Shown here piece after piece: positions 62,254-64,000 of a DNA stretch of 64,000 nucleotides. The position numbers were made by a program, and so were the translations under genes. Position 1 is the first letter of the stretch; each line of letters starts with the position of its first letter. Below the pieces are notes generated by a model. It worked only from the letters and a program-made list of their open reading frames with translations, did not search any database and was not told the origin of the DNA. This DNA is from Embiotoca jacksoni (lineage: Eukaryota > Chordata > Actinopteri > Embiotocidae): assembly GCA_022577435.1 (NCBI GenBank), contig JAKOON010000002.1, forward strand, positions 6,323,001 through 6,387,000, given 5' to 3'.

Positions 62254-64000
62254 TCAGCCATGTTGTTTAGTCCGTAAACTGCAGCAGCTCAGCGCACTGC
62301 GAGAGATCTCCATGTTACGGGGACCAGACCACTCAGAGGTTTCGGCGTCGTAGCACTCGACGTCAAGGGTGGTGGTGATGCCGTTGAAGCCCCCGGCAAC
62401 AAACAGGCAGTCATCGATTAGTGCGATGCCGAAGTTGCTGCGGTGGTGCAGCATGGAGGGCACAGCGTTCCAGGTGTTGGTTTGAGGGTTGTAGGCCTCA
62501 GCAGTGTGCAGACGGGCGGTTCCATCGAAGCCACCGACCTACATGAGAAAAAGTTCATCATGGAGATGATGCTCTTTTAGATTTTTCTGGGGGGATTTTT
62601 TTTATTGTCTTAAGTTAAAAAGTAAAAGAAAACTGTTGACTAATGACATTTCCTGCAAATATTAGAAATGAGTATGCCCATTACAATTTCCCCAAAACAC
62701 AGGTGGACTAATACAGATTTCTTGATTGATCTGATCAACACTTCAAAGACGTTCAGTTTACTGTAATAAAAAAAAACAAAGAAAAGAAGCCAAACTTCCC
62801 ATCAGAGCAGCTGGAAATTAATAATTTTAGTAATGTTTGCTTAAAAGATTACTCAGTTATTAAAGTCATTGGTCATCAATTTTTGATCTGTCAACTAAAA
62901 TATGAATGTTATTTACTAACTAGTATGTTACTGACTTCAATGGAAAAGCTTTGAAACCTCTGTTCAGACTTCCTTTTCATGCCTCTGTGTCTCACAGTGT
63001 TTCTGTGTTAGTTCAGTTTCAGCAGAGCTTCATGTGCTTACTGCAAAGACTCGGTCTGCGTAGGCGATGACTCCAATTCCACTGCGCCTGCTGTCCATGT
63101 CAGCGATCAGTGTCCACTGGTTGGTCTCTGGGTTGTAACATTCAGCCGTTGACAGACATTCACTTCCATTGAAGCCACCACAAATGTACACCTGGAGGGA
63201 ATGAAGGAGAGAGGATGTAAGTCATTTTGTGTTACTTTCATCAAAGACACATATTTAACGCTTAATATCTGATAATCACAGATATTTGTATTTACTAGAA
63301 GTCACGTTTTGGTGAAAAAACGAGTACATTAAAAAGGCAATGCTGCACAATGTGTTGCTGAATACTGAATGCATGAAGGTGCTTTGCATTTCTGTTTCCG
63401 CTTCTTCATTTAATATATTAAATCAGTCTAGATGGACATGGATGTTCACTACAACTTGACTGGTTGCAGGCGTTAATTCTAGGTTGGGCTTAAGAAAACT
63501 ATTTTTTTCTTTCGAAGCCGAAATGTTTCACGGTGATGATAGTCTGTTTAGGTTTATTCAGTTAATATTTTTCTTTGGGGAAAGCCCCACACACTTTGCC
63601 ATGGAGGGTTGTGCAGCTGGCTTCACTCCTCTGGTCTTGCATGGACGCAATTAAAGTCCACTGGTCGGTCGTAGGCTGATAGCGCTCGGCCGTTGCAAGT
63701 CGATTATGTCCATCATAGCCTCCTATGGCATATATGTGCCCATCCATCACAGTTACACTGACATAGCAGCGTCTTGAATGCATTGATGCCACCTCCTGCC
63801 AGGTGTGTGCGTCCAGGTCAAACCTGTGCACAGTGCTGAACTGCACAACACCGTCAAAGCCACCGACACAATAAACTGATCCGTTGAGGAAAGCAACACC
63901 TTGATAGGCCCGAGGAGTTTTATCAGTGTTGATGACATTGACCCAGCGGTCAGCACGGACATCATAAGCCTCGATGGTATTGGTGGGGCTGCCCTCACTC
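62254..64000 (-). pseudogene. klhl10: Kelch-like protein 10, 3' exons of unit 4 (partial at window end)
   Basis: Exons visible: 62254-62538 (last), 63042-63191, and 63595 to the window edge (kelch). All are open as far as seen, but the last exon has the shared premature TGA. The exon bordering 63595 ends AAA|GTGTG instead of AAG|GTGTG, a silent change. Whether this copy continues to a full BTB domain (the true outer klhl10) or is truncated like the others cannot be seen, so the pseudogene label is provisional. Confidence 0.7.

Larger units (their letters stand above)
61380..64000. repeat. Start of tandem segmental-duplication unit 4 (cut by window end)
   Basis: Only the klhl10 part is visible. 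It shares with unit 1 a stretch of about 95 bp downstream of klhl10 that units 2 and 3 lack, and Asp in TTLDVECYD where units 2 and 3 have Glu. Confidence 0.95.

Noticed and set aside
1..64000. Explanation of the repeats as uncollapsed haplotypes or an assembly artefact
   Set aside because: Units carry distinct deletions, a LINE presence/absence difference and a strongly diverged tgm, and are joined by the same klhl10/plekhg4 breakpoint. Real tandem copies fit better. Units 1 and 2 are close enough that read-level confirmation would still be useful.

Overview
The window is vertebrate nuclear DNA, almost certainly from a teleost fish. Genes are split into short exons with GT-AG introns, intergenic DNA is AT-rich, and the interspersed repeats (hAT-type MITEs, a fish LINE tail) are typical of teleosts. 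No bacterial or organellar gene, CRISPR array, tRNA or rRNA was seen. Species cannot be told from the sequence.

The whole window is a head-to-tail tandem segmental duplication. Unit 1 is 1-19811, unit 2 is 19812-42326, unit 3 is 42327-61379, and the start of unit 4 runs from 61380 to the window end. Each complete unit is about 19-22.5 kb and has three parts in the same order. (i) The 3' half of a kelch-like 10 gene (klhl10, minus strand) is cut inside its BACK-domain exon. (ii) It is joined directly to the 3' half of a PLEKHG4/puratrophin-1-type Rho GEF gene (plus strand), cut at its 5' side. (iii) A complete 15-exon transglutaminase 2-like gene (plus strand) follows. The klhl10/plekhg4 join is the fossil of the tandem-duplication breakpoint, so the ancestral order was plekhg4 - tgm - klhl10. 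Only the transglutaminase lay wholly inside the amplified segment.

The flanking genes are passengers. Every klhl10 copy lacks its BTB domain and has a frameshifted C terminus, and units 2 and 3 carry a further 1-bp frameshift. Every plekhg4 copy lacks its 5' half and a central piece of the DH domain, and each has its own further lesions. The three transglutaminase genes, by contrast, are all intact: 683, 683 and 686 codons before the stop, with the catalytic Cys-His-Asp triad and clean splice sites.

The most interesting signal is in the transglutaminases. Copies 1 and 2 are nearly identical. Copy 3 differs from them by roughly 100 amino acids, concentrated in exons 4-13, while most introns and all upstream DNA are nearly identical. 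This is the pattern expected from strong diversifying selection, or from exon-restricted sequence exchange. The history is also mosaic: a LINE insertion groups units 2+3, a plekhg4 deletion groups units 1+3, and the tgm exons group units 1+2. The units have therefore been exchanging sequence.
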